Positions 50,708 to 60,751 of a stretch of 64,000 bases of DNA are shown here, piece by piece. The notes under the pieces are model-generated. The model was not told the DNA's origin, did not search any database, and saw nothing but the letters and a program-made list of their open reading frames with translations. The translations under genes and the position numbers were made by a program. This DNA comes from Cerrena zonata. Taxonomy: Eukaryota; Basidiomycota; Agaricomycetes; Polyporales; Cerrenaceae. The first letter of the stretch is position 1; every line of letters starts with the position of its first letter. The stretch spans positions 62,001 through 126,000 of the forward strand of contig JASBNA010000058.1 of NCBI GenBank assembly GCA_038087015.1. The letters are read 5' to 3'.

Positions 50708-50713
50708 CACGTG
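50708..50713. promoter_or_regulatory. CACGTG E-box in the CBF1 promoter
   Basis: CACGTG about 230 bases upstream of the CBF1 leader intron. Cbf1 itself binds CACGTG, so autoregulation is possible. Tye7-type bHLH factors also bind such boxes, so the site could serve PDC11. Confidence 0.45.
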
Positions 50714-50935
50714 CCAGACAAAAGCACCCGTGCCGCAACTGAAAATAAGAAAAAAACAGTGAGCAAAGGTTACCCGCCGTTCAAATCACATGGTTGTTTT
50801 TTGCTTCATTTCATTTAAAAGTCACCTGAAATCCTCGTGAGATCCTCGTGACCTGCTTGTTACTTCTTCTTTCCAGTTCAAATTTGTGTATTACTTTTTC
50901 AAAAATCACTTTTAAAATTTATATTCGTCAAACAA

Positions 50936-51112
50936 GTATGTATAATTCACCTTTGGCATTATCGAGGGTATCAATTGATGTCTAATGACTAATAGGTATT
51001 TTTCATTATATTGAAATACCATTTAACAAACAGTTTGTTTGTTTTGATTTTTTTTTTTTTCTCTGGGGGATTCACGCGTATTGCAACCATTTCAGTTACT
51101 AACAAGCGATAG
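50936..51112 (+). other. Leader (5'UTR) intron of CBF1, 177 bases
   Basis: GTATGT at 50936-50941, a perfect TACTAAC at 51097-51103 and AG at 51111-51112, one base before the CBF1 ATG at 51114. The short 8-base distance from branch point to AG matches compact yeast introns. The intron removes the TTG-led upstream extension of the reading frame, fixing the start. Confidence 0.75.
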
Positions 51113-51113
51113 C

Positions 51114-52070
51114 ATGTCGAAAAGAGAGTATGAATCCCAAGAAGCTAATAATAAAAGATTAAAAGCTGTTAAAGAAGAATTGATAGATTCGGAATTGTTG
51201 AATCAACAACAATCAGATAAACATTCTAATGGCCATGATAACCATGAACATATGACTGATGAAGCAGCCGCTGCTGCTGCTGTTAGTGCTGCCGAAGAAG
51301 CAGTTGCCGTTGCTTCTTCCCACGAGTCTGATCCTGATGCCGCTACCAATGCCGCTGCCGCTGCCCTTGGTTCTCAAAATCAACCCCAACATGAAAATCA
51401 TCAACACCAACATGATCATAATCAAGAGGGCCAACAAGAACAAAACCATCAATCACCACAACAATCACACCCACAAACAGCAGCTCCACAACAGCACCAA
51501 CAACAGCAGCAACAACAACAACAGGAAGAACAACAACAGGAACATCACCAAGCAAATCAACAACATCTCCATCAACAATTGTATCAAAATGCTTTTACAC
51601 AACAAGGCCAACAAGAAACACAAGAACATTCTAATAACCAACCAGCCAATCCAAGTGATGGACAAGCAAGTCCCAACTCAGCTAGTTCTGAAAGTCAATC
51701 TTTAGGTATGAATAGTAAACCTCCTCATGGATCTGCTGAATGGCAACGTATTAGACGTGATAATCATAAGGAAGTTGAAAAAAGAAGAAGAGAATCTATT
51801 AATCAAGGTATTCAAGAATTAGCTACTTTAATTCCAACTTCTGATACCAATAAAGCCCAAATCTTACAAAGAGCTGTTAACTTTATTAAAAGATTAAAAG
51901 AAAATGAAACTAACAATATTGAAAAATGGACTTTGGAAAAATTAATCACTGAACAAGCAGTTAGTGAGTTAAGTGCTTCTAATGAAAAATTAAAACAAGA
52001 ATTAGAAAGAGCTTATAGAGAGATTGAACACTGGAAAAGACTTGCTGAAGGTAAAGATGAAAAACAATAA
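51114..52070 (+). CDS. CBF1: bHLH centromere/promoter-binding factor Cbf1
   Basis: 318 residues, nuclear. Cbf1 binds CACGTG as a dimer. In S. cerevisiae it acts at centromeres and sulfur genes; in Candida albicans it also binds ribosomal-protein promoters. The bHLH is at about residues 214-268: RRDNHKEVEKRRRESINQ (basic region with the E-box-reading His, Glu and Arg), then the helices around LATLIPTSDTNKAQILQRAV. A coiled-coil tail follows (LSASNEKLKQELERAYREIE). The N-terminal half is low complexity, with an Ala/Glu-rich stretch and a Gln/His-rich stretch (residues about 90-180). I start at the ATG 51114 (MSKREYESQEA), since the sequence before it is intronic. Convergent with the yapsin gene. 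Confidence 0.95.
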   Translation: MSKREYESQEANNKRLKAVKEELIDSELLNQQQSDKHSNGHDNHEHMTDEAAAAAAVSAAEEAVAVASSHESDPDAATNAAAAALGSQNQPQHENHQHQHDHNQEGQQEQNHQSPQQSHPQTAAPQQHQQQQQQQQQEEQQQEHHQANQQHLHQQLYQNAFTQQGQQETQEHSNNQPANPSDGQASPNSASSESQSLGMNSKPPHGSAEWQRIRRDNHKEVEKRRRESINQGIQELATLIPTSDTNKAQILQRAVNFIKRLKENETNNIEKWTLEKLITEQAVSELSASNEKLKQELERAYREIEHWKRLAEGKDEKQ

Positions 52071-52242
52071 TTGATCTAGCTTAATTTTATGTGTATTATG
52101 TTTTCACTTCTCTAATCTCTTTGTTAAATGTATTTATTGTATAATTACGTGAACTTTTTTTTTTTTTTTTTTGCAACTTTCCAAATAAAGAATAACTTTT
52201 ATTCATTTTTTTTTTTTAAACTACTATACAAAAGAATTAAAC

Positions 52243-53871
52243 TTATAATAAACAAACCGCGGATAATAAAACCATAACTATGGAAATTATGCCGCTACCT
52301 TTCGAAGAAGAAGCACCTGCTTCATAGGAGGAGATATCATGGGATACTGCATCGGAACTAGTTGACATAACAGATGAGAATGTAGTATCAGCACCAGAAT
52401 CATTTCTTTTATGAAGGCCAACACCCAAATCAGGTATAAACCCACCAATCTTACTTATATCAATTCCACCAACTGAATTACCAGTTTCTTTAGCCTCCAC
52501 GGAGGAAGAAGAAGTATTTGCTTCTTTAGCAAAATTAAAAGAAAAGGGGAAGCCACCACCTCCACCTCCAGTGGCAGTAGAATATGGAGTGATAGAAGTT
52601 CCTTTGGGAGCAGAACTGACTTGAGTCTTTTCAAAATGAGGAGCTTTTTCAAAATAAACTCCACCAGATGGAACTTCTGCCACAGAATCAATCAAAGCAT
52701 CATGATCTTGATTTAATTTAGCTTGGGCAATTGAGATTAATTGATTTTCTAAATCAAAATATAAAGTTGTTGCTCTTAAGAAAAATTCCCCTAAAATAAC
52801 ATAATCACCATCAATTGCACTAACAGCAGCATGACAATGAGTATCATTTGTTGGATAAGAAATAACGTTAAAGGGAACGTCAATATCTACACCCAAGAAA
52901 TTAAATTTAAAAGCAGCTTCATTTTGATCATATTTCGAACAATCAAAAACATCTCCATCATCACTTGGTTGAATATCCAAAATTTCAAGGACTTTCTTAT
53001 GCATATCAGTTGGTAAAATTAAAGCAGTACTACCAGTATCAAATAAAGCTCTAATTGGGGTTTGTAATACCCAAGCATCTTCAGTATCATTAGCACCACC
53101 AAAATCAATATATAAGCTTGATAAGACTGAAGAAACTGATGAAGTATCTAAAATTGGTAATTGTTTATATTTACCAGTATAACCTTCAGTGAAAACACCA
53201 CCAAAGACAATTAACCCATCAGAACTGTTTAAAGAATCTAAATAAATCCCATAACCAAAATTATCAATGAAATCTTGTTCTTTCATTTGTTGAGGTAAAT
53301 TCTTATAATATGGAGGTTTATTATTCAAACCAGGATAACCGATACCAGCAATTGGTTGAGGAGTTTCCCCATCATTGACTGAAGCAAATTGAGCATTCTT
53401 CAATTCAAATCCAGCAACATTAACGGTATCATTATAGATTTGTCCAGTGTATCCCTTTGAGCCAACGTAATCAATTGAATAATTATAGCCAGTGGCATTG
53501 GCAGTAGTGGAAGCATTTGGGTTATATCCATCATTAGTACAACCCGATTCTTTTTCACAGAAAAGATCGGAAGGAATCCATAAATCGGCAGAACCAGAAT
53601 CGATAATGCAATCAAAAGAAGCATTTTGAGAACCGACATCAACGGTTATCATGAAAGCATTAGTATTGTCTTTTAATTCAACCGGTACAGTATCACGACT
53701 AAACAATGAAGATGGACGAAATAATTTACTACTGGCAGAATTTGTTTTACTCAAAGCACTAGCAATGACTCTTTTAGATTGGGTTTTCAATTTAAAATTC
53801 CCCAATAACGAAGCAGAAACCAAACAGGTTTGTAATAACACTAGTATTATTAAATTATTTTTCAATATCAT
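52243..53871 (-). CDS. GPI-anchored aspartyl protease (yapsin / Sap9-type)
   Basis: 542 residues. A secreted pepsin-family protease of the cell surface. A signal peptide (residues 1-21) is followed by a propeptide containing basic residues (SKRVIAS). The first active site is DSGSADLWIPS near residue 92 and the second DTGSTALILP near 275. The insert with paired Cys (FCEKESGC) is typical of Sap and yapsin enzymes, and several NxS/T sites are present. The Ser/Gly-rich C-terminus (SSYEAGASSSKGSG) ends in a hydrophobic tail (IISIVMVLLSAVCLL), a GPI-attachment signal. Yapsins process cell-wall and secreted proteins at basic sites; the Candida homologues Sap9/Sap10 do similar work. The exact orthologue cannot be fixed here. 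Confidence 0.88.
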   Translation of the reverse strand: MILKNNLIILVLLQTCLVSASLLGNFKLKTQSKRVIASALSKTNSASSKLFRPSSLFSRDTVPVELKDNTNAFMITVDVGSQNASFDCIIDSGSADLWIPSDLFCEKESGCTNDGYNPNASTTANATGYNYSIDYVGSKGYTGQIYNDTVNVAGFELKNAQFASVNDGETPQPIAGIGYPGLNNKPPYYKNLPQQMKEQDFIDNFGYGIYLDSLNSSDGLIVFGGVFTEGYTGKYKQLPILDTSSVSSVLSSLYIDFGGANDTEDAWVLQTPIRALFDTGSTALILPTDMHKKVLEILDIQPSDDGDVFDCSKYDQNEAAFKFNFLGVDIDVPFNVISYPTNDTHCHAAVSAIDGDYVILGEFFLRATTLYFDLENQLISIAQAKLNQDHDALIDSVAEVPSGGVYFEKAPHFEKTQVSSAPKGTSITPYSTATGGGGGGFPFSFNFAKEANTSSSSVEAKETGNSVGGIDISKIGGFIPDLGVGLHKRNDSGADTTFSSVMSTSSDAVSHDISSYEAGASSSKGSGIISIVMVLLSAVCLL

Positions 53872-55270
53872 TTTGGGAATTGGTGACTAATCTTACAAAG
53901 ATCTAATCAATTACAGCAGAATTGATCAGATTTATATCTACAATTCCCATGTGTACTTGCAAGCCCTCTTTAGCAACACACCTCACTTCGAAGCCAAGCG
54001 GTTAGTTTCTAACTGCAAGTAGAAACTTGTTTGATTGTTTCAGCTCAATAAAATTTCACCATAAACCAGTTGACTAGTGTTGCAACTTCTCTTGACTAAA
54101 AAGGAAATTGTGCGAAGATAGACTATTTATTTATAAAGGACCCTTTTAGACAATAGACTATGCTGGTTCCATCCTGGAGACAATCGTTATTACACAATCA
54201 TTGGTAACAGTTAGAGCCAGCTGTATCCAATTTAAGATGCAATGGTTCCTGATTTAACTATTCTCTGGCATAGCTCAACGAATAAATCTCTGGAAAGCTT
54301 AATTTTAAGTTGATGCTTGTTGATGACGCATCGGCTTACTACAAAGTATTGCCAGTTAATTTCTTATATTACTCTACTACTCTCTAGAACTCTACTACTC
54401 TCTAATACTTTACTTCTCTCTAATACTTTACTTATCTCTAATACATAACCTCGTACTTGTAATAAGACTATTCACAGCACTAGCACACTGGGATTCCGTC
54501 TTTTAGTACTTAAGTAAGGCATTTTTTCAACTAGTCGTGCACGCACCACACAGAACCATGGAGATCACCGAAAAGTACTTACCCAAGCAGGGAACTATTG
54601 ATAAAGCCGAAAAGCAAAGGGCAAGTCGAAAAGGACACCAGATAAACTGTACTGGGGTAGCTCTATAAGCGATGCACAGTGCTTTGTATATAGGGATGGT
54701 GATAGCAGGATGGGAAGTTGCAAATGTTCGTTATCTAGGGCTGATAATCAGCAGTGAAAAATAAAATAACTGGCCCGCAGAGAGAGAAAAAAGTACTTAT
54801 CAAGACTCAATCAAATTTCAACCTTTTATCAATTTCGGAAAGTACCATTTTACACGATAGATTAATCGTGACAAATAATAAATTCACCCTGATTCAAGAT
54901 GCATTTTGCCTTTTTCCCTTATTGCTTGGATTATTTTCTGGATATCTCCATGATAGAATATTCTGTTATCTAATAGATTGCACTTCTTTCGGTGGTCTCC
55001 ATTGGCCGGTGATGGTGGTCCCCGGTCCCCGGAAGTCAAGCAGGGCTTACCGGCAGATGTAGTGCAAGTGCAGTGCTTAAGAGCAGGCTCGAGTGCCCTC
55101 GGGTTTGCGGTCGATGAGCCCTCGCTTATCGACAATTTAGTTACGCGCAATTCCGAGCAGTTATCAATCAACTCCATCTTTAATTATATTTTAATATATA
55201 TATGGATGAATCTTCTTTTTCTTTTTGTAATTTAATTGATTTTGTGATTATAGTAATTCACTTTAATAAA
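53872..55270. other. Intergenic: divergent promoters yapsin / urate-xanthine permease
   Basis: 1.4 kb. Short CTCTACTACTCTCTAATACTTTAC repeats at 54365-54435 and a GC-rich block at 55005-55110. Overlapping short frames at 54884-55235 lack domains. No RNA gene is recognised. Confidence 0.65.
54365..54435. repeat. Short tandem repeat, CTCTAATACTTTACTT-type
   Basis: Four direct copies of a 14-17 base unit, CTCTA(CTACT/ATACTTTACTT). Pyrimidine-rich on the plus strand. Confidence 0.75.
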
Positions 55271-56994
55271 ATGATTAACCTTTCTGAATTGAAGACGGTT
55301 GGTAGAAGAGCCATACGCAAACTTACTACTAAAGATGGTCTAATTGGTGATTATGACTATGGCTACCTTTTTCTTCCAGAGAATCCATTTAGTAAGAAGA
55401 TTTCCAAGACCCAACCATTTTTTGGTTTGACTTCAGAGATTCCTTTCCTTTTATCACTTGTATTAGGTTTGCAACATGCTTTAGGCATTACTTGCCGGTG
55501 TTACCTACTCCGCCAATTATTATTTCTGGAGTTGCTAATTTAGATACTGCAACCCAAGAATATTTAGTTTCTGCTGCTTTGATTAGTTCTGGTATTTTAT
55601 CATGTATTCAAATCACTCGTTTCCATATTTATAAAACTCCTTATTATCTTGGTACTGGTTTACTTTCAATGGTTGGGGTTTCTTTCAGTCAAATTGCAAT
55701 TGTCAATAATGCTATTCCCATGATGTATTCAAGCGGAATTTGTAAAACTGTTGATGGTGTTAAACAAGCTTGTCCCGATGCTTATGGTCATTTGATTGCT
55801 ACTGGGTGTGTTTGTTCATTAATTGAAATCTTATTATCTTTTATTCCTCCTAAAACTTTACAGAAGATTTTCCCTCCAATTGTTACTGGTCCGGTTGTTA
55901 TGTTAATTGGGATTTCATTAATCCAATCTGGGTTTGAAGATTGGGTTGGTGGCTCAGGTTGTGTTGGTGAAACTTGTGGTACTGCTAAACCTTTACCATG
56001 GGGGTCTGCAGAATTTATTGGTTTAGGTTTTTTGGTTTATGTAACTATTATTTTATCAGAAAGATTTGGTTCTCCAATTATGAAATCTTGTGCAGTTATT
56101 GTTGGTTTATTGGTTGGTTGTATCGTGGCTGCTGCTTGTGGTTACTTCTCTCCTGATAATATTAAAGCTGCTCCAGTAGCTACTTTCCTTTGGGTTAAAA
56201 CTTTTAGATTAAGAATTTATGCCCCAGCCGTTTTACCTTATTTAGCAGTTTATTTAGTGATGATGATGGAAGCAATTGGTGACATTACTGCTACTTCCGA
56301 TGTTTCAAGATTAGAAGTTGAAGGTCCTTTATATGAATCTAGAATTCAAGGTGGGGTCTTGGCTGATGGCCTTAATGGTTGTCTTTCAACTTTAATGACT
56401 ATTGGTCCAGTTTCAACTTTTGCTCAAAATAATGGGGTTATTTCAATCACTAAATGTGCTAATAGAAAAGTTGGTTATTACGCTGCATTTTTCATGATTA
56501 TTATGGGTCTTTTCGCTCGTTTTGCTGCTGCAATTGTTTCAATTCCAAAATCAGTCTTGGGTGGTATGACTTCATTTTTATTTTGTTCAGTTGCAGTCTC
56601 GGGTATGAAGATTATTGCTAGTACTGAATTCACCAGAAGAGACCGTTTTGTTTTATCGGCTTCGTTATTACCTGGTTTAGGAGCCATTTTAGTCAGTAAC
56701 TGGTTTGATGGGGTCTTTACTTATAAAGGTAGCAATACCTCTTTAAAAGGTTTCTTTGATGCAATTGTTTTGGTAATGGAAAGTGGGTTTGCAGTAACGG
56801 GTTTCATTGGAGTCATTTTAAATCTTATCTTACCTCAAGTAGAAGACGAAACTGAAGAAATTAACGAAGTTGTTTTAGAAACTGTGGGTTCTGCAGACCA
56901 AAGAGCAATGGAGTTATACGCTACTAAAGAAGATCAAAAATTCCTGGCTAGATCCAATGTTCAAGACCTTTCATCCTCATCTCGTGATCGTTAG
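55271..56994 (+). pseudogene. XUT1: Nucleobase-ascorbate (NAT/NCS2) uric acid-xanthine permease, two frameshifts
   Basis: About 574 residues in total, a plasma-membrane H+ symporter for urate/xanthine like Aspergillus UapA and Candida Xut1. The start (MINLSELKTVGRRAIRKL) leads to LVLGLQHAL, which breaks. A second piece reads LAGV, and the main frame resumes TPPIIISGVANLD. Removing one G (55484-55485) and one C (55504-55505) joins them into the conserved TM1 motif QHALALLAG. The rest is intact: multiple helices, MMEAIGDITATSDVSR (NAT TM8 motif with Glu), GGVLADGLNGCLSTLMTIGP with TFAQNNGVISIT (the NAT signature region, usually Q-N-x-G), and a C-terminal acidic tail. Both inserted bases extend a homopolymer pair and lie 20 bases apart, pointing to sequence error. 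Confidence 0.87.
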
Positions 56995-57686
56995 TCTTCT
57001 ACTCAATATTAATATTCATTATCAATCGTTCATATATTCGTTATCAATCGTTCATATATTCTACAAATCTATTCATTTCTTCGATTTTTTCCATTGTCCC
57101 AATTCTCGTTCACTTCTACAGCTAGCTCATTCTGATGTATCCACTATGTATATACTTTAATTTATATCGATGTATCCATATTGTATGACGATTGGCTACA
57201 ATTCTTCCGGTGATAGTAAACTGTCAAGTCTCGGAGTGCCGGCAATAGTCATCCAGATCTCCGAAAAATTGACTCGTTTCTCCAGAGCTGTTAACCCCAG
57301 AATCACCCTTACTCCTACGCCCATCAGAGTCTACAGTCTCTGGATAAATATAAAGACATATACCATCTAAACTCCAATTATCTGATTTGCTGATTACATA
57401 ATTGACTATTTTCATATCTTGGGAATTAGTATATAAGAACCGCGGTTGGCTAAAAAAAAAGACTTTGTTCAGAAATCACTGTAAATTGAAAAAAAAATAT
57501 ATATGAAATAGCTTTATTTCAAAGAGAAGTCATTGTTATTGATATCTTTGGTTATTAATAAGTCAAATTTATTGCCAGTATAGATCCTGATAGACTTTGA
57601 GGTAAGATTATAGAGTTGAAAAAAAAAAGGTAACACAAACCAGTTCTTATCTTGAGATTAAATTATTTTATTAACTGAAGATAACC
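56995..57686. other. Intergenic between the permease and the PEX11-family gene
   Basis: 692 bases. A duplicated TATTCGTTATCAATCGTTCATATATT (about 57015-57065) is the only repeat. GTATAAGAACCGCGG (57430) and A-rich tracts precede the PEX11-type gene. No RNA gene is seen. Confidence 0.6.
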
Positions 57687-58631
57687 ATGAGTACCAATAT
57701 TGCATCTATAGCACCACTAAATCTTCAAATGAAACAAAAGAATCCGTTACAGCTGATTCCATTATCGGCTCTTTTGAATTTGAATAAAGCATTGAAAAAA
57801 ACCGTGTTAAGTCGGAAATTTTACCAGGAAATTAGTGATAAAGTTTTATCCAGTGCAAGCACTATTGATGCTAATTTGTACTTCCTATGCTATTTGGCTT
57901 TACTAGTATCGAGTATCTTGAATAACAAGCCAAAAATCAGGCATTTTTTATTGACCCAAAGATATAACTTGATTCAGGTTTTACAAAAAGTATCATCTTC
58001 GTACTTGAATATTGACTTGAAGAACTCGTCCAATAAATCGGTGGCCGGTTTTTTCAATACTCCAAAACCCGTTTATAAAGAAGCCGAAGGTGATGAACCG
58101 GTTTCAAAACTTGCTGTTCATTTGAAATCAATTTATTCTTATATCTCGGACGTTAGGATATTCAATCGTCTTTTTGATTCTATCAAGTATATGCCTTGGA
58201 TTATTGACGAGTTCACCAGTTTTATTGATCCAGCCCACGCATCACCCAAGGCGGACCGCTTCATTAACCTTTTACAATCACTCAACTGTTTAGTTTTGGA
58301 ATTACTAGAAAACGCTGGTTGGTTAACAGACCATAATTGGGTTGGAACCTCCGATAATAACTATTGGTGCATTGAGACTTATATATGGTGTTCAAGAGTT
58401 TGGGGATTATATATTTTCTTAGAAATTGTTGAATTGTTTAGAAGAGTTCCAATCTCTAAATGGGATTCCAAGTGGAGAATTAGCGTTTTCAAACAAGCTG
58501 TTCAACTTCCAATGGCAGTTCATTGGTCATTATATGAAGGGTGTGTTAGTCCATTTTGGATTGGTGCTCTTGGATGCGGAGCGTCATGGTTTGGCTTTAG
58601 AGACTTATGGAAATCAATTGATTTGAGTTAA
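57687..58631 (+). CDS. PEX11-family peroxisomal membrane protein
   Basis: 314 residues, intact. PEX11-family proteins (Pex11, Pex25, Pex27, PEX11C) tubulate peroxisomal membranes and control peroxisome division. Seen: an N-terminal PLSALLNLNKALKKTVLSRKFY helix and a repeat-like hydrophobic stretch FLCYLALLVSSIL near residue 75. The middle RIFNRLFDSIKYMPWIIDE near 158 and the C-terminal WRISVFKQAVQLPMAVHWSL then GCVSPFWIGALGCGASWFGF are typical of the PEX11 domain. It is longer than Pex11 (about 240), so it may be the PEX11C/Pex25-like member; I leave the symbol open. Convergent with PRI2. Confidence 0.82.
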   Translation: MSTNIASIAPLNLQMKQKNPLQLIPLSALLNLNKALKKTVLSRKFYQEISDKVLSSASTIDANLYFLCYLALLVSSILNNKPKIRHFLLTQRYNLIQVLQKVSSSYLNIDLKNSSNKSVAGFFNTPKPVYKEAEGDEPVSKLAVHLKSIYSYISDVRIFNRLFDSIKYMPWIIDEFTSFIDPAHASPKADRFINLLQSLNCLVLELLENAGWLTDHNWVGTSDNNYWCIETYIWCSRVWGLYIFLEIVELFRRVPISKWDSKWRISVFKQAVQLPMAVHWSLYEGCVSPFWIGALGCGASWFGFRDLWKSIDLS

Positions 58632-58742
58632 ATGTTGCATTACCTTGATGATTCAATCACCAACTATATAAAAATATATATACTTAGGTAATAAGATAAA
58701 AAAAAAGACTAATGTACAAACAAAATATATAAATAAAATTCA

Positions 58743-60315
58743 TTAATTGACTGGTTGTGAACCTTTAGATTTCAATTCAGCTTTTTCTAATTGCCTTGAT
58801 CTATCAAAATATAAATTAGGATGATTAATGTGTAAATTTTCAGCTTGATTAGATGATTTTTCCAATTGTTGTTTATGTGTTAATTCGAAAACTTTGGTAC
58901 AGGCAATTGTATAATCGTTTTTACCAACGTCTTCAATGATTCCATTTATATCTTGATTATTATTGATCCCCATTTCATTCAAATTATGAACCAAGTTGTC
59001 TAACGAAAGATCACGATAAGGACATCCATGATATTCACCTTTAGAAGGTTTTGGTTTCAGTAAAATAGTAGCACAGTCCCAAGGTTTATAATTAGTTCTT
59101 GCCCCTTCCAAACCATACTGGTGACGAATGTTATACTTATATTCTTTATTGAATTTTTCCATTGTCATTGTATTAGAGCCTTTAGTGAACTGAAATGACC
59201 AAAACTTCAATGCTTCGTCAATGTTTAAACCAATACCTTTTAAGAATAACCCCAATTGTTGACGTCCTTGATATTTCAAATGAGAGTTTAATATTAAATT
59301 TTTCTGTAAATGGGATCCACATAATGGATAATGCTTATTGATAGTTGGTGTTATTATCGATTGCGAATTGATATCTGATATAAGAGAAGGATCAGTACCA
59401 AACGAAGCACTATCGTACTGAATATTTGAGAAATTGGTGGATAAGTTAGTAAGTAATGGTAAGATTCTATCATCTTCTTCCAAGCGAGGTAAAGTTTGAA
59501 AAGTTCTTAACAAATTCCTCGATAATAAATCTTGAAATTCAATTGATAATAAACTCAATTGTAAGGTTGATGGAATATATGCAAAACCTGCTTTCAAATA
59601 AACCTTGTCTTTGGCTCACCAAACTAGGTACTTTTTCAAATGGCAATTTGATAAAGTTTTCTCTCGTCTTAATATGTTGTTTTAATTGTTCATTTGAGAT
59701 TGAAAAATTTGGGTCGGCTGAATTTTCCACAATCAACGTATTTCTAATCGTTGGCCCCGGTTGCGGTGTATAACTGTTCAAACAATTGTAACTTTTCTTC
59801 ATTTCCAATATACTGCCATGGTAGCTTGTCACTATAACTTTCTATAAATTCTTGTTGTTCTTTTGGCGAAAGTAACCCATATCTAATCTTGAATAAAATC
59901 GGTTTCATTTTTGATGAATTTCTTTCTGAGCTCGTCAGTACGGCAAAATACCAATCTCAAGATATAATGTGAATAATGGTCTTTCTTTCTCTCCAATAAA
60001 GTATCTACATTAGACCCATTATTAGCAGTTAATGGTAAGTACTTCAACAACAACGGTTTAACAACAACTTCAGTATCCTTGAGTGACTTTCCCTCTAGCA
60101 ACACAGGACTCGATTTCAATCAAGATCCTTAACCGGTCGATAGCCCACGTCTCAAACTGCTCCAACGTTATCTCTTCCAATGGTGGTAAATCATAAAACG
60201 ATAATCGTGACGAATATAACTTTGTCGATGCTGGGGTCGATTGGTAGATCGAAGCAGCCTTGGATGTCTCGAAGTTTCTTCTACCGGCAGTCCTTCTTTT
60301 AGCTTGTCTGAACAT
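58743..60315 (-). pseudogene. PRI2: DNA primase large subunit Pri2, four frameshifts
   Basis: The large subunit of the alpha-primase complex that starts Okazaki fragments; it binds an Fe-S cluster. Five frame pieces join in the right order, about 520 residues like S. cerevisiae Pri2 (528). They run from MFRQAKRRTAGRRNFE and SFYDLPPLEEITLEQFETWA, through KSLKDTEVVVKPLL and FKIRYGLLSPKEQQEF, to ENFIKLPFEKVPSLV and KAGFAYIPSTLQ. The Fe-S domain follows with YPLCGSHLQ, YQGRQQLGLFLKGIGL, YGLEGARTNYKPWDCATIL and GEYHGCPYRD (the cluster cysteines), and HPNLYFDRSRQLEK ends it. Breaks lie at 60091-60093, 59895-59898, about 59750 and 59603-59604, three insertions and one deletion. The gene is essential, so these are almost certainly sequence errors. 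Confidence 0.92.
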
Positions 60316-60751
60316 ATTGCCTCTTGCTCTCCCGACAAATGAACTCTACCAGGAAAACACTCCCTCTGGTATCGTCTTTTGATGTTTTTAAAAATCAAAA
60401 TATAAGGATTATACTCGCGTACGCGTCACCGTATGAAAAAAAAAAAGGTCGCGTAAGCCAAAAGACCCACACACCACAAGGCTCTTTGAAAAAAAAGATG
60501 AAAAACTGAACAACGCAAAAAAAGGGAGAAACTGAAATAGAAGCAGGTGTTGTATTAACTTCAAGAATACCTATTGGTTGAGGGTTAAAGAGATATAAGA
60601 GGATTTGTTGTCAGAGGACTGTGCCTGGCTTTTTTGAACGAATCGAAACAAGCGAGAATCAATTGATTAGTGGACGAACAGACAAGACGTACCTCCCCCC
60701 ATTGGAATAGAATTATATTGCCACTCAGGATAAATAGAGTCGTTTGAAAAG
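60316..60751. other. Intergenic: shared promoter PRI2 / SPT16
   Basis: 436 bases between divergent replication and chromatin genes. ACGCGT at 60421-60426 is the clear regulatory motif. A/T tracts surround it. No RNA gene is seen. Confidence 0.65.
60421..60426. promoter_or_regulatory. MCB element (ACGCGT) about 105 bases upstream of PRI2
   Basis: ACGCGT is the MluI cell-cycle box bound by MBF, which drives G1/S expression of replication genes such as primase in yeasts. It sits at a typical distance from PRI2, with flanking TCGCGT just before it. Confidence 0.65.

Larger units (their letters stand above)
48814..50935. other. Intergenic: large divergent promoter PDC11 / CBF1
   Basis: 2.1 kb, the longest gap in the window. 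Seen: a TATA stretch at 48913-48921, three TAAGCGCAT/ATGCGCTTA sites (49201, 49291, 50202), a CGG-N11-CCG site at 49411-49427, a duplicated GTAGAATATTCT (49546-49570), an ACATATTAACATATT repeat (50585-50670) and CACGTG at 50708. No open frame or RNA gene is convincing. Long upstream regions are usual for strongly regulated glycolytic genes. Confidence 0.65.

Noticed and set aside
54270..54330. TAGCTCAACG resembling a tRNA A box
   Set aside because: No matching B box or cloverleaf downstream; no convincing tRNA anywhere in the window.
55005..55110. GC-rich block as a transposon remnant
   Set aside because: No terminal repeats, target duplication or coding similarity visible.
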